Source: Phenylobacterium sp. (GTDB lineage Bacteria > Pseudomonadota > Alphaproteobacteria > Caulobacterales > Caulobacteraceae). From it: DNA of 64,000 nt. Shown in pieces: positions 42,146-49,990 of the stretch. Positions within the stretch are counted from its first letter, which is position 1, and each line of letters begins with the position of its first letter. Position numbers and translations under genes: made by a program. A model generated the notes under the pieces. That model worked only from the letters and a program-made list of their open reading frames with translations. It ran no database searches and was not told the DNA's origin. The DNA is taken from NCBI GenBank assembly GCA_004799545.1, contig SSMU01000014.1:62001-126000 (forward strand). Reading direction: 5' to 3'.

Positions 42146-43777
42146 CTAGCGGCTCAGGGCCGGCCGGATGCCGGAGCGGCCCTTGATGCCGATCGGCGGG
42201 CCGGGGATGTCGGCGGCCGCGCCATAGCGCCAGCCCTGGGCCAGGTCGACGCCGGCGGCGCGCACCGCGTCCTCCGCCGCCTGGGTCTCGACCATTTCGG
42301 CCAGGGTGCGGATGCCCAGCTCGCCGCACATCTTGACCAGGTGCTTGACGAAGGTGGCCTCGCGGCCGCCCACCTGCAGGTCGCGGATGTAGCGGCCGTC
42401 GATCTTCACGATGTCGAGACCGAGCTGCTGCAGATAGGCCAGCGAGGCGGCGCCCGCCCCGAAGTCGTCCAGGCAGATCTGGCAGCCCTCGCCGCGCAGC
42501 ACCTGCAGGTGGCGGTCGGCCAGCCGCAGGTCCTCGATCGCCGCGCTCTCGGTCAGCTCGAACAACAGCCGGCCCTTGATCTTCGGGTGCGCCTTGATCA
42601 GCCGGCAGGCGGATTCGACGAACGCCGGGCTCATGATCGTGCGGCCGGAGACGTTGACCGCCAGCTTCAGCTCGGGGTCCTTGGCCAGCGTCTGGATCGC
42701 CTGCTCCAGGATGGCCAGGTCCAGCGGCTCGATGAGGTCCATCTCCTCGGCCATGCGGATGCGCGGGAAGGGGCTCTCCTCCTCGCCGAACCGCACCAGG
42801 GTCTCGTGGTGGTGCAGGCCGCCGTCCTTCAGCCGGACCACCGGCTGGAAGACCAGGCGGAACTTGCGCTCACGGATCGCCTCGCCCAGCGCGCCCACCT
42901 CGCTCAGCGTCCGCTGCATCGCCTTGCCGAGCGCGTCGGACAGGCTGGCCGCGGCCGTGCCGGAGACGCCGTCGCGCAGGAAGGTGTCCAGGGAATAACG
43001 CAGCGCCCTGAGCGCCCGGCGCGGATCGGTCTCGCCCTTCAGCGGGATGACGTCGGCGGTGGCCGCGACCCGGGCGTCGAGGCCCGCTTCCAGCAGCTTG
43101 GCGATGCGCCGCACCAGGGCTTCGGCCGCCTCGCCGCGGTTGCGCACCAGGGCGAACCGGTCGTCGCCCAGCTCGGCGGCGGCCTGGCCGGCGTGGGCCT
43201 CGGCGCGCAGCACGCCGGTCAGCCGGGCGTCGAAGGCGCCGCGGTCGGCGGGCAGGGTCTTTTCGCGGGCGGCGGTGAGGCCGGCCAGCTCCACCAGGGC
43301 GAGCTCAAGCTCCTGCCCGGTCGAGCGGGCGGTCTCCATCAGCGCCGAGGCCAGTACCTCGAAGGATTCACGGTCAAGCAACCGGCCCGAAGCTTCCGCT
43401 GCCTCCGCCGAGGCGCGGGCGAGCGCGCAGGAGATGGCGCCGTCGTTCTCCGGCAGGCGGAAGGCGGAAAGCGCCGCGGCGCGGCTGGGGCCTTCTGTAT
43501 CGCCAGCCAGGCGGACCAGCACGGGGCCGCTGCGCTGGCCGGCGGTCAGGCCGTCGAACATCGCCTCGATCATCGGCTGGTCGAGCGGCAGGATGAAGTC
43601 GCGCCAGGCGCGGCCGATCAGCTGCACCTCCGCCGAGCCCGACAGGGCTTCGCCCGCGCCGATCGCAAACGCGATCTCGCCGGCCGGAGCGATCTCGAGG
43701 AGCAGGTCCGCATTGGCGAACGCAAAGCCCAGGAGGCGATGGGAGCCGACCTTCACGAAGGCCTCCAGGTGAGACAC
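42146..43777 (-). CDS. Degenerate GGDEF plus EAL domain protein
   Basis: A 543-residue cytoplasmic protein. Residues 1-110 look PAS-like. About 130-270 resembles a GGDEF domain with the signature changed to GDDRF (204-208), so it should not make c-di-GMP but might bind GTP. About 295-535 is an EAL domain with E-T-L (325-327), Asn375, Glu407, Asp437-Asp438, Lys458 and Glu494 all in place, so phosphodiesterase activity is plausible. The GTG start at 43777 has AGGG upstream. TTAACCAC (43802-43809), one base off a CtrA half-site, lies about 25 bases upstream of the start. c-di-GMP turnover could tie in with motility, but this is inference. Confidence 0.88.
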   Translation of the reverse strand: MSHLEAFVKVGSHRLLGFAFANADLLLEIAPAGEIAFAIGAGEALSGSAEVQLIGRAWRDFILPLDQPMIEAMFDGLTAGQRSGPVLVRLAGDTEGPSRAAALSAFRLPENDGAISCALARASAEAAEASGRLLDRESFEVLASALMETARSTGQELELALVELAGLTAAREKTLPADRGAFDARLTGVLRAEAHAGQAAAELGDDRFALVRNRGEAAEALVRRIAKLLEAGLDARVAATADVIPLKGETDPRRALRALRYSLDTFLRDGVSGTAAASLSDALGKAMQRTLSEVGALGEAIRERKFRLVFQPVVRLKDGGLHHHETLVRFGEEESPFPRIRMAEEMDLIEPLDLAILEQAIQTLAKDPELKLAVNVSGRTIMSPAFVESACRLIKAHPKIKGRLLFELTESAAIEDLRLADRHLQVLRGEGCQICLDDFGAGAASLAYLQQLGLDIVKIDGRYIRDLQVGGREATFVKHLVKMCGELGIRTLAEMVETQAAEDAVRAAGVDLAQGWRYGAAADIPGPPIGIKGRSGIRPALSR

Positions 43778-43842
43778 CGGCCAGACCCTAGCGATCAGGG
43801 TTTAACCACACGTTGCAGTGGGAGAATGCTGTTCCTCAACCG

Positions 43843-44112
43843 CTAGGCCGCCGCGCCTTGCTTGCCGCGCCGGTGCGCCAGTTTGCGGCTGCGGTCCTGC
43901 AGCACGGCCATCAGCCGCATCCGCTGGTGCTCGCCGGCCGGCAGGGGGGTGCGGTTGTGCTGGATCGCCAGGTCCTGGTTAGCGTCTCGCGCCAACCGCT
44001 CCATGGCCTGGGGGTCGACGGCCCACAGCAGGTCGATGAGGTCCGCGATCAGCAGCTCGAGCGTCGCCACGCGGGCGACGAGATCGTGGTTGCTGGTACG
44101 GATGTCTTCCAT
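43843..44112 (-). CDS. Small hypothetical protein
   Basis: An 89-residue protein MEDIRTSNHDLVARVATLELLIADLIDLLWAVDPQAMERLARDANQDLAI..., with a leucine-rich helix at residues 10-32 followed by a basic tail (RMRLMAVLQDRSRKLAHRRGKQGAAA). No signal peptide. It is likely a helical dimer. I know no function; similar short proteins occur in Caulobacterales. It is divergent from the Nudix gene and 65 bases upstream of the EAL gene on the same strand. Confidence 0.65.
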   Translation of the reverse strand: MEDIRTSNHDLVARVATLELLIADLIDLLWAVDPQAMERLARDANQDLAIQHNRTPLPAGEHQRMRLMAVLQDRSRKLAHRRGKQGAAA

Positions 44113-44223
44113 CGGGGCCGGGCTCTGGGTTACGCGTAGACCGGCGGACTTTGGGGCCGCACTCGTTAAGGTTTCCCTTGCGTTGCCCTGCGCGCGTACC
44201 GGGTGACGCGGAGCTCGGAGTTC

Positions 44224-44703
44224 ATGCGCCGACGCCTCACCGCCCGCGTGCTGCTGTTCGATCCCGGCGGCCGCATCCTCTTGATGAAGGGCCGCCTGCC
44301 CAGCGCCCCGGACGGCGCGGGCGCCTGGTTCACCGTCGGCGGGGGCGCCGAGCCTGGCGAGACGGTGCTCGAGGCCGCCGCCCGGGAGGTCCGCGAGGAG
44401 ACCGGCATTGCCGAGTTCGCGCTGGGTCCGGTGGTCTGGCGGCGCGAGGGCGTGCTGCGGCTCGCGGATGACGAGCCGGTCCTTTTCGACGAGCACTACG
44501 TGGTCGCCCGCTGCCCCGGCGGCGAGCCGGCGCGCCAGGGCTGGCAGGCCGACGAGCACCGCCTGATCGACGACATCCGTTGGTGGACCCACGCGGACCT
44601 GCTGGCGACGGACGAGCCGGTCTTCCCGCCCGGCCTGGCCAGCCGGCTGCCCGACATCCTGGCCGGCCGCTATCCCGACCCGCCGCAACAAATACCCTGG
44701 TAG
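44224..44703 (+). CDS. Nudix hydrolase
   Basis: A 159-residue single-domain Nudix protein with a complete Nudix box (residues 40-62: G-x5-E-x7-REVREETGI). Such enzymes hydrolyse nucleoside diphosphate derivatives; the substrate is not evident. The ATG at 44224 follows CGGAG closely; a GTG at 44203 would add seven residues. Confidence 0.92.
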   Translation: MRRRLTARVLLFDPGGRILLMKGRLPSAPDGAGAWFTVGGGAEPGETVLEAAAREVREETGIAEFALGPVVWRREGVLRLADDEPVLFDEHYVVARCPGGEPARQGWQADEHRLIDDIRWWTHADLLATDEPVFPPGLASRLPDILAGRYPDPPQQIPW

Positions 44704-44754
44704 CGGCCGTCACAAATCCCGGTCACCATGGGCGGAAGCCCTGGGGAGGGGACC

Positions 44755-45855
44755 ATGATCTTCGCCGCACTCGCCGCCGCCTTGACGGTCTCCGCCACCT
44801 GCGACCTGGAGCATCCGTCGGGCCGGCCAGGCTGCACCCGCGCCGCTGTGGACGCCCTGCCGATGAACCGCCTGCAGACGCTGGGCACCCACAACAGCTA
44901 CAAGATGGCCATCGCGCCCAAGGAGATGGCCAGCGTCCGCCGCGCCAACCCGAAGGCCGCCGACACCCTCGACTACAGCCATCCGCCGCTCACCGAGCAG
45001 CTGAACGCCGGCGCTCGCCAATTGGAGCTCGACTACGTCAACGATCCGGACGGCGGCCGCTACCTGACCCCGCTCGGCCGCAAGATGGTCCCCGACACTA
45101 CGCCCTACGACCTCTCCCCGCTGGCCAAGCCGGGGCTGAAGGTCATGCACGTGCCGGACATCGACTACCGCTCGGTCTGTCCGTTGTTCGTCGACTGCCT
45201 GAAGGAGATCCGCACCTGGTCGAAGGCCCATCCCGACCATGTGCCGATCCTGATCATCATGAATCTCAAGCAGGACCAGCTGAAGGTCCCCGGCGCCGTC
45301 CCGCTGCTGCCGTTCGACGCCAAGGCCATGGACGAGATCGACCACGAGATCCGCTCGGTCTTCCCCGAGAACGAGCTGGTCACCCCCGACCGGGTGCAGG
45401 GCAAGCACAAGACCCTGCGCGAGGCCGTCCTCGCTGGCGCCTGGCCGAAGCTGAAGACGGCGCGCGGCAAGTTCATGTTCGCCATCGACGAGGATCCGAA
45501 GGTCGTCGAGGCCTATCGCGGCGACCGCAAGTCGCTGGAGGGCCGGGTCTGCTTCATCAACTCCCCCAACGAGGACCATCCGGCCGCCGGCTATTTCACC
45601 CTGAACGAGCCGCATGAGCTCGGCCAGCGGATCAGCCGCGACGTGGCCCGCGGCTTCATCGTCCGCACCCGCGCCGACGCCGACACCTCGGAGGCCCGCA
45701 AGAACGACCGGTCCCGCCAGGTCGAGGCCTTCGCCTCGGGCGCGCAGTACGTCTCCACCGACTATCCGGAGCCCGACCCGCGGTTCGGGCCCTATGAGAC
45801 CCACATGCCGGACCATCTGATCGCCCGGCTCTCGCCGGTGGGGGCCGCGAAGTAG
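44755..45855 (+). CDS. Secreted PI-PLC-like phosphodiesterase (Ca2+-dependent type)
   Basis: A 366-residue protein with a short signal sequence (MIFAALAAALTVSATC). The PI-PLC TIM barrel is shown by LQTLGTHNSYK with catalytic His46, then the acidic metal site ARQLELDYVND, LKVMHVPDIDYRS, and FMFAIDEDP. This matches the bacterial Ca2+-dependent phosphoinositide-specific phospholipase C group, although the natural substrate in bacteria is unclear. The ATG at 44755 has GGGGAGGGG upstream, better than an in-frame start at 44728. Confidence 0.85.
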   Translation: MIFAALAAALTVSATCDLEHPSGRPGCTRAAVDALPMNRLQTLGTHNSYKMAIAPKEMASVRRANPKAADTLDYSHPPLTEQLNAGARQLELDYVNDPDGGRYLTPLGRKMVPDTTPYDLSPLAKPGLKVMHVPDIDYRSVCPLFVDCLKEIRTWSKAHPDHVPILIIMNLKQDQLKVPGAVPLLPFDAKAMDEIDHEIRSVFPENELVTPDRVQGKHKTLREAVLAGAWPKLKTARGKFMFAIDEDPKVVEAYRGDRKSLEGRVCFINSPNEDHPAAGYFTLNEPHELGQRISRDVARGFIVRTRADADTSEARKNDRSRQVEAFASGAQYVSTDYPEPDPRFGPYETHMPDHLIARLSPVGAAK

Positions 45856-45940
45856 CCTGAGGCGGGTTCAGCCTGGCCGCACTAGGTGATCGTGGCCCTT
45901 ACCATGGACCTGCTGGCCGGCCGGTTCTGAGCCCAAACGA

Positions 45941-45971
45941 AAGAGAGGCCGCGACGGGCGCGACCTCTCTT
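45941..45971 (-). terminator. Intrinsic terminator of the double-CSD gene
   Basis: A 13-bp stem with one mismatch (AAGAGAGGTCGCG / CGCGGCCTCTCTT on the minus strand) is followed on that strand by TTTCGTTT. It lies about 75 bases beyond the double cold-shock gene stop. A second, smaller hairpin GGCCCCC/GGGGGCC (46013-46032) sits between. The stem also stands 85 bases past the PI-PLC-like gene and may stop transcription from both sides. Confidence 0.8.
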
Positions 45972-46045
45972 GTGCGCGCGGACGAACCGCGCGCCGCAAA
46001 TGTCAGCGGGATGGCCCCCGTGGGAGGGGGCCGTCCGTCTCCGGC

Positions 46046-46618
46046 CTAGTCCACAACCCGCAGGTTGGTGGCCGAGGTCTTGCCGCTCCGGCGATCCTGC
46101 TCGAGGTCGTAGGCGACCACCTGACCCTCGTTCAGGCCGCGCAGGCCCGCCTGTTCCACGGCGGAGATGTGCACGAACACGTCCTGGCCGCCGCCCTCGG
46201 GCTGGATGAAACCGAAGCCCTTGGTCGGGTTGAACCACTTGACCGTGCCGTTGCCGGCCCCGGCGATCTCGCCGCGCGGACGGTCGCCGCCGCCCCCGAA
46301 GCCGCCGCCGCCGCCGCCGCGCGGACCGCGGTCGTAACCGCCGCCGCCGCCGCCGCCCCCGAAGCCGCCGCCGCCCGCACGCCGGGGCGCCGCAGGCGCC
46401 GCGCCGTGGCCGGTGACCACCAGATTGCCGGCCGCCAGCTTGCCGCTGCGCCGATCCTGCTCCATCTCGAACTCGACCTGATCGCCTTCGTTCAGGCCCC
46501 GAAGACCTGCCTGTTCGACCGCCGAGACGTGGACGAAGACGTCTGCGCCGCCGTCGTCCGGTTGAATGAACCCAAAGCCCTTAGCCGTGTTGAACCACTT
46601 GACCGTGCCGCTCGCCAT
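46046..46618 (-). CDS. Double cold-shock domain protein with Gly/Arg linker
   Basis: 190 residues with two cold-shock domains. CSD1 (1-68) has KGFGFI and VFVHV RNA-binding motifs ([36 protein letters not shown]); CSD2 (about 123-190) has the same ([36 protein letters not shown]). The linker of about 50 residues is mostly Gly with Arg and Tyr/Phe, like an RGG region. Caulobacter has double-CSD proteins CspC and CspD, which act in stationary phase; this is probably their counterpart. It should bind single-stranded nucleic acid as an RNA chaperone. Confidence 0.93.
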   Translation of the reverse strand: MASGTVKWFNTAKGFGFIQPDDGGADVFVHVSAVEQAGLRGLNEGDQVEFEMEQDRRSGKLAAGNLVVTGHGAAPAAPRRAGGGGFGGGGGGGGYDRGPRGGGGGGFGGGGDRPRGEIAGAGNGTVKWFNPTKGFGFIQPEGGGQDVFVHISAVEQAGLRGLNEGQVVAYDLEQDRRSGKTSATNLRVVD

Positions 46619-46804
46619 TCGTCTGACCTAACCGATAGAAGTCTTGCGGCACATCTCATCAGCCGCGCCGCCCGGCCGCCAACGTAGCGAGCCGTACCGG
46701 CGTTTTAACCGCGGAAATCGCGTCAGGCCAGCCAGACCGTGACAGATGGGGCCAATCGGCCTATCAGCGACGGCTCTTTTTCTCCGCGCCAGGACACCTG
46801 AGTC

Positions 46805-47392
46805 TTGAAAAGTATTTGTGTTTATTGTGGTTCTTCCGCCGGGAACGACCCAGCCTTCCTGGCTGAAGCCGAGCGCGCGGGGACCCTGATCGCCCAATCC
46901 GGCCTCACCCTGGTCTATGGCGGCGGCCGGGTCGGGCTGATGGGCCAGGTGGCCGACGCGGCGCTCGCGGCCGGCGGCAAGGTGGTGGGCGTGATGCCCG
47001 CCGATCTGGTCAACCAGGAGATCGGCCACACCGGTCTCACCGAGCTGGTGGTGGTCAATTCCATGCACGAGCGGAAGTGGAAGATGGCCGAACTGGCCGA
47101 CGCCTTTCTCTCCCTGCCGGGCGGTCCCGGCACCTTCGAGGAGTTCGTCGAGCAGTGGACCTGGGCGCTGCTGGGCTTCCACGCCAAACCCTGCGGCTTC
47201 GTCAACGTCAACGGCTACTACGAGCTCTGGCAGAAGACCGTGCAACAGATGGTCGACGCCGGCTTCGTCGCCCAGCAGTACGGCGACATGCTGATCTACG
47301 AGTCCACCACCGCGGCCGTGCTGGAGCGCTTCCGCAGCTACGCCCCCCCGCCCCCCAAGTGGGGCATCGCCCCGGTCGAGCAGCGCTACTAG
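46805..47392 (+). CDS. LOG-family nucleotide hydrolase (TIGR00730)
   Basis: 195 residues with a Rossmann fold and the LOG signatures: SICVYCGSSAGND, GGGRVGLMG, MHERKWKM (Arg90-Lys91) and LPGGPGTFEE (105-113). LOG proteins release free cytokinin-type bases from nucleoside monophosphates or act as general nucleotide phosphoribohydrolases. The start is a TTG at 46805 giving MKSICVYCG, which exactly fits the family N-terminus. It is divergent from the double-CSD gene. Confidence 0.92.
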   Translation: MKSICVYCGSSAGNDPAFLAEAERAGTLIAQSGLTLVYGGGRVGLMGQVADAALAAGGKVVGVMPADLVNQEIGHTGLTELVVVNSMHERKWKMAELADAFLSLPGGPGTFEEFVEQWTWALLGFHAKPCGFVNVNGYYELWQKTVQQMVDAGFVAQQYGDMLIYESTTAAVLERFRSYAPPPPKWGIAPVEQRY

Positions 47393-47393
47393 A

Positions 47394-47435
47394 CCCCCTG
47401 TCGCCCGGCAGCTAGCGTCCCGGCGGGGCAGGGGG
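47394..47435 (+). promoter_or_regulatory. Stem spanning the leader of the APC transporter gene
   Basis: CCCCCTG (47394-47400) and CAGGGGG (47429-47435) are complementary, and the right arm contains the G-run that should serve as ribosome-binding sequence 9 bases before the transporter ATG. The stem starts 2 bases after the LOG stop. It may be a weak terminator or may limit translation of the transporter. Confidence 0.4.
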
Positions 47436-47443
47436 GCGTTCGG

Positions 47444-48772
47444 ATGGCGGCGGTCGAGGCGATCGAGCAACCGGCGTCCGTGGACCACCACCCGCGCATC
47501 GGCCTGATGGGCGCGACGGCCCTGGTGGTCGGCGGCATGATCGGCTCCGGCGTCTACCTGGTGCCCGCGACCCTGGGCGCCATGGGCTCGATCTCCCTGC
47601 TGGGCTGGGTCGCGGCCTCCTGCGCCGCCCTGGCGCTGGCCGGCGTGTTCGCCTTCCTCGCCGCCGCCGCGCCCGCCGCCACCGGCCTGGCGGCCTATGT
47701 CGAGGAGGGGCTCGGCAAGTTTCCCGCCGCCGTCTGTGCTTTCATCTACTGGGTCGAGTGCTGGGTGGGGAACGTCGCCCTGGGCCTGGCGGTGGCCGGC
47801 GCGCTGGGCTTCCTGGCGCCGGCGCTCGCGGCGCCCGGGCCGCGCCTGGCGGTCACCCTGGCGCTGATCTGGCTGACGGTCGGCGCCTGCGCCGTCGGGC
47901 CGAAGCTGGTCAGCCGCATCGAGGGGCTGACCCTCGTGCTGGGCCTCGCGCCGGTGATCTTCGCCGCCGCCTTCGGCTGGTTCTGGTTCCATCCGGCGGT
48001 GTTCCTGGCCTCATGGAATCCCGGCCATCTCGCCGCCCCTCAGGCCGTCTGGCGCTCGGCCCTGGTGGTCTTCTGGGCCTTCCTGGGCGTCGAGTGCGCC
48101 GCCGCCACCGCCGGCGTCGTGCGCGATCCGGCGCGCAACGTGCCGCGCGCCTCCCTGCTGGGCGTCCTCGCCGCGGCCGGCCTCTACATCGCCGCCTGCG
48201 CCGTGCTGATGGGGATCCTGCCGGCGCCGCAGCTCGCCGCCTCCTCGGCGCCCTTCGCCGACGCGGCCCGCGCCGCCCTCGGCGTGGCCGGTGGGACGGT
48301 GATCGGGCTCTGCGTCCTCCTGCGCGTCACCGGCTGCTTCGCGGTCTGGACGCTGTTACCGGCCGAGACCTCGCGCACCGCCGCCGACGCCGGGGTCTTC
48401 CCAGCCGTCCTGCGCACCCGCCCGGGCGAGCGGGCGTCGCGGGTCAACCTCCTGCTGGTGGGCGTGCTGATGACCGCCACCGCCCTGGCCAGCTTCTCGC
48501 CCCAGCTGACCCGCCAGTTCACACTGCTGGCCGACATCACCGTGATCCTGGCGCTCGGGGCCTACATCCTGGCCGCGGCGTCGCTGCTCAGGCTCGCCGC
48601 GCGCTTCGCCTCGCCGCTGGCGCGCTGGGGCGCGTGCGCCGTGGCGGTGATCGCCATGGCCTGCGCCGTGACCCTGATGACCGCCGGAAACAAGATCGAG
48701 CTGCTCTGGAGCCTGGTCCCCGTGGGCCTGGGCGCCGCCCTCTATCTCGCCCGTCCGCGGCGCCGGACCTGA
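47444..48772 (+). CDS. APC-family amino acid permease, AdiC-like
   Basis: A 442-residue 12-helix carrier with the APC signature MGATALVVGGMIGSGVYLVPATLG and ALVVFWAFLGVECAAATAGVVRDPARNVPRAS, as in the basic amino acid/polyamine antiporter group (AdiC, PotE). Substrate unknown; no decarboxylase gene is adjacent. The gene lies 51 bases after the LOG gene on the same strand. Confidence 0.9.
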   Translation: MAAVEAIEQPASVDHHPRIGLMGATALVVGGMIGSGVYLVPATLGAMGSISLLGWVAASCAALALAGVFAFLAAAAPAATGLAAYVEEGLGKFPAAVCAFIYWVECWVGNVALGLAVAGALGFLAPALAAPGPRLAVTLALIWLTVGACAVGPKLVSRIEGLTLVLGLAPVIFAAAFGWFWFHPAVFLASWNPGHLAAPQAVWRSALVVFWAFLGVECAAATAGVVRDPARNVPRASLLGVLAAAGLYIAACAVLMGILPAPQLAASSAPFADAARAALGVAGGTVIGLCVLLRVTGCFAVWTLLPAETSRTAADAGVFPAVLRTRPGERASRVNLLLVGVLMTATALASFSPQLTRQFTLLADITVILALGAYILAAASLLRLAARFASPLARWGACAVAVIAMACAVTLMTAGNKIELLWSLVPVGLGAALYLARPRRRT

Positions 48773-48794
48773 GCTTCGCAGCCGATCACCCGTC

Positions 48795-49847
48795 CTAGGC
48801 CAGCTCCAGCCGATAGACCTTGCTCGCCGTGCCCGAGAACAGCGCGGTCTTCTCATCGGCCGACGCCCCCTTGGCCAGGTGCTTGAAGGCGTTCCACAGG
48901 GTCGCGTAGCTGCAGCTGCCCATGTCCACGGGGAAGTTGCTCTCGAACATGCAGCGCTCCGCGCCGAACGCCTCGATGCAGGTCTCGATATAGGGCCGCC
49001 ATTCGTCGGCGAGCTGGCTCGAGGCCGCCCGCGGCTCGGCCAGGAACGAGGGGAAGTTGCAGAAGGCCATGGCCAGGCCGCCCAGCTTCACCACCACCTT
49101 CGGCGACTTCGCCAGCTCCAGCATGTTGGCCCGCCAGATGGGGAAGCGCTCCTCCAGCCGCCCTTCGAAGCTGCCGCGGCCCAGCGGCGTGCCCACGTGG
49201 TCGAGGACGATGGTGGTGTCGGGGAAGGCCCGCGCCAGGTCGATGACGTCCGGCAGCTGCGGCTCCAGCAGCCAGGCGTCGAAGCTGAGGTCCATCTTCG
49301 CCAGGTGTTTGAAGCCCTTGCGGAACGGGCCCGAGAGGTAGAGCCCGGCCTCGACCCGGTTCAGCGGCCCGAGCACCGCCGTGTCGGCCTCGAACGAGGC
49401 CGAGTTGCGGATGCCGCGGAACCGTCCGCCGCCGGCCCGCACATGGGCCTCCAGCACCGGCGCCACCGCATCGCCCAGCATCAGGTCGGCCCGCGACACG
49501 ATCCCGGCGCAGGCCCGCATCGGGCCATAGACCCCGCTGGCGCTCATCGCCGCCACGCCGTTGACGAACTCGGTCTCGCCGACCCCGCGGTATTCCACCG
49601 GCCCATCGGCCTTGTAGAAGGCGCCACACTCCACGAACACCGTGGCGACGACGTTGTGGCCGCCGCCGGTGTCGGCCAGGAGTTCGTCCAGCAGGTAGCG
49701 CCGGGCGTCGCGGATGGCGATCAGGAATGGATGGCTGGCCACCTCCGGCGGCGGCTGCGGCGCGGTCCGGCGGTCCCACAGGTGATGGTGCGGATCGACG
49801 ATCGGCAGGTCCGGCTCGAGGATCGTCTCGGTGGCAGCCTGGCTCAT
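48795..49847 (-). CDS. Amidohydrolase family protein (Amidohydro_2)
   Basis: A 350-residue TIM-barrel hydrolase. The N-terminal metal motif VDPHHHLWD (His20-22) and the later VLDHVGTPLG and ESNFPVD segments fit COG3618/Amidohydro_2, which includes lactonases such as L-fucono- and L-rhamnono-lactonase and 2-pyrone-4,6-dicarboxylate lactonase. Lactone hydrolysis is the best guess. The ATG at 49847 follows GGGGAGG. It is convergent with the APC gene. Confidence 0.9.
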   Translation of the reverse strand: MSQAATETILEPDLPIVDPHHHLWDRRTAPQPPPEVASHPFLIAIRDARRYLLDELLADTGGGHNVVATVFVECGAFYKADGPVEYRGVGETEFVNGVAAMSASGVYGPMRACAGIVSRADLMLGDAVAPVLEAHVRAGGGRFRGIRNSASFEADTAVLGPLNRVEAGLYLSGPFRKGFKHLAKMDLSFDAWLLEPQLPDVIDLARAFPDTTIVLDHVGTPLGRGSFEGRLEERFPIWRANMLELAKSPKVVVKLGGLAMAFCNFPSFLAEPRAASSQLADEWRPYIETCIEAFGAERCMFESNFPVDMGSCSYATLWNAFKHLAKGASADEKTALFSGTASKVYRLELA

Positions 49848-49912
49848 CGCATCCTCCCCTTGGCTTTTCTTCAGCCTAGCGGGCCCGATCGCGTTCGGCC
49901 ATTCCGCCCACG

Positions 49913-49936
49913 AAAAAGGGGCCGCCTGGCGACCCC
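49913..49936 (-). terminator. Intrinsic terminator of rhlE
   Basis: On the minus strand GGGGTCGCC-A-GGCGGCCCC (one mismatch) is followed directly by TTTTT. This is the clearest Rho-independent terminator in the window and lies 55 bases past the rhlE stop. Confidence 0.85.
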
Positions 49937-49983
49937 TCATCCGTCAGCTGCGCTGACACCTTCTCCCGCAGGGGGAGAAGGCT
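49937..49983. repeat. REP-like palindrome pair
   Basis: CATCCGTCAGCTGCGCTGAC contains the dyad GTCAGC-TGC-GCTGAC and is followed by CCTTCTCCC-GCAG-GGGGAGAAGG. This two-palindrome string is a widespread intergenic repeat in alphaproteobacteria (recognised by pattern). Confidence 0.7.
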
Positions 49984-49990
49984 TTCTCAG

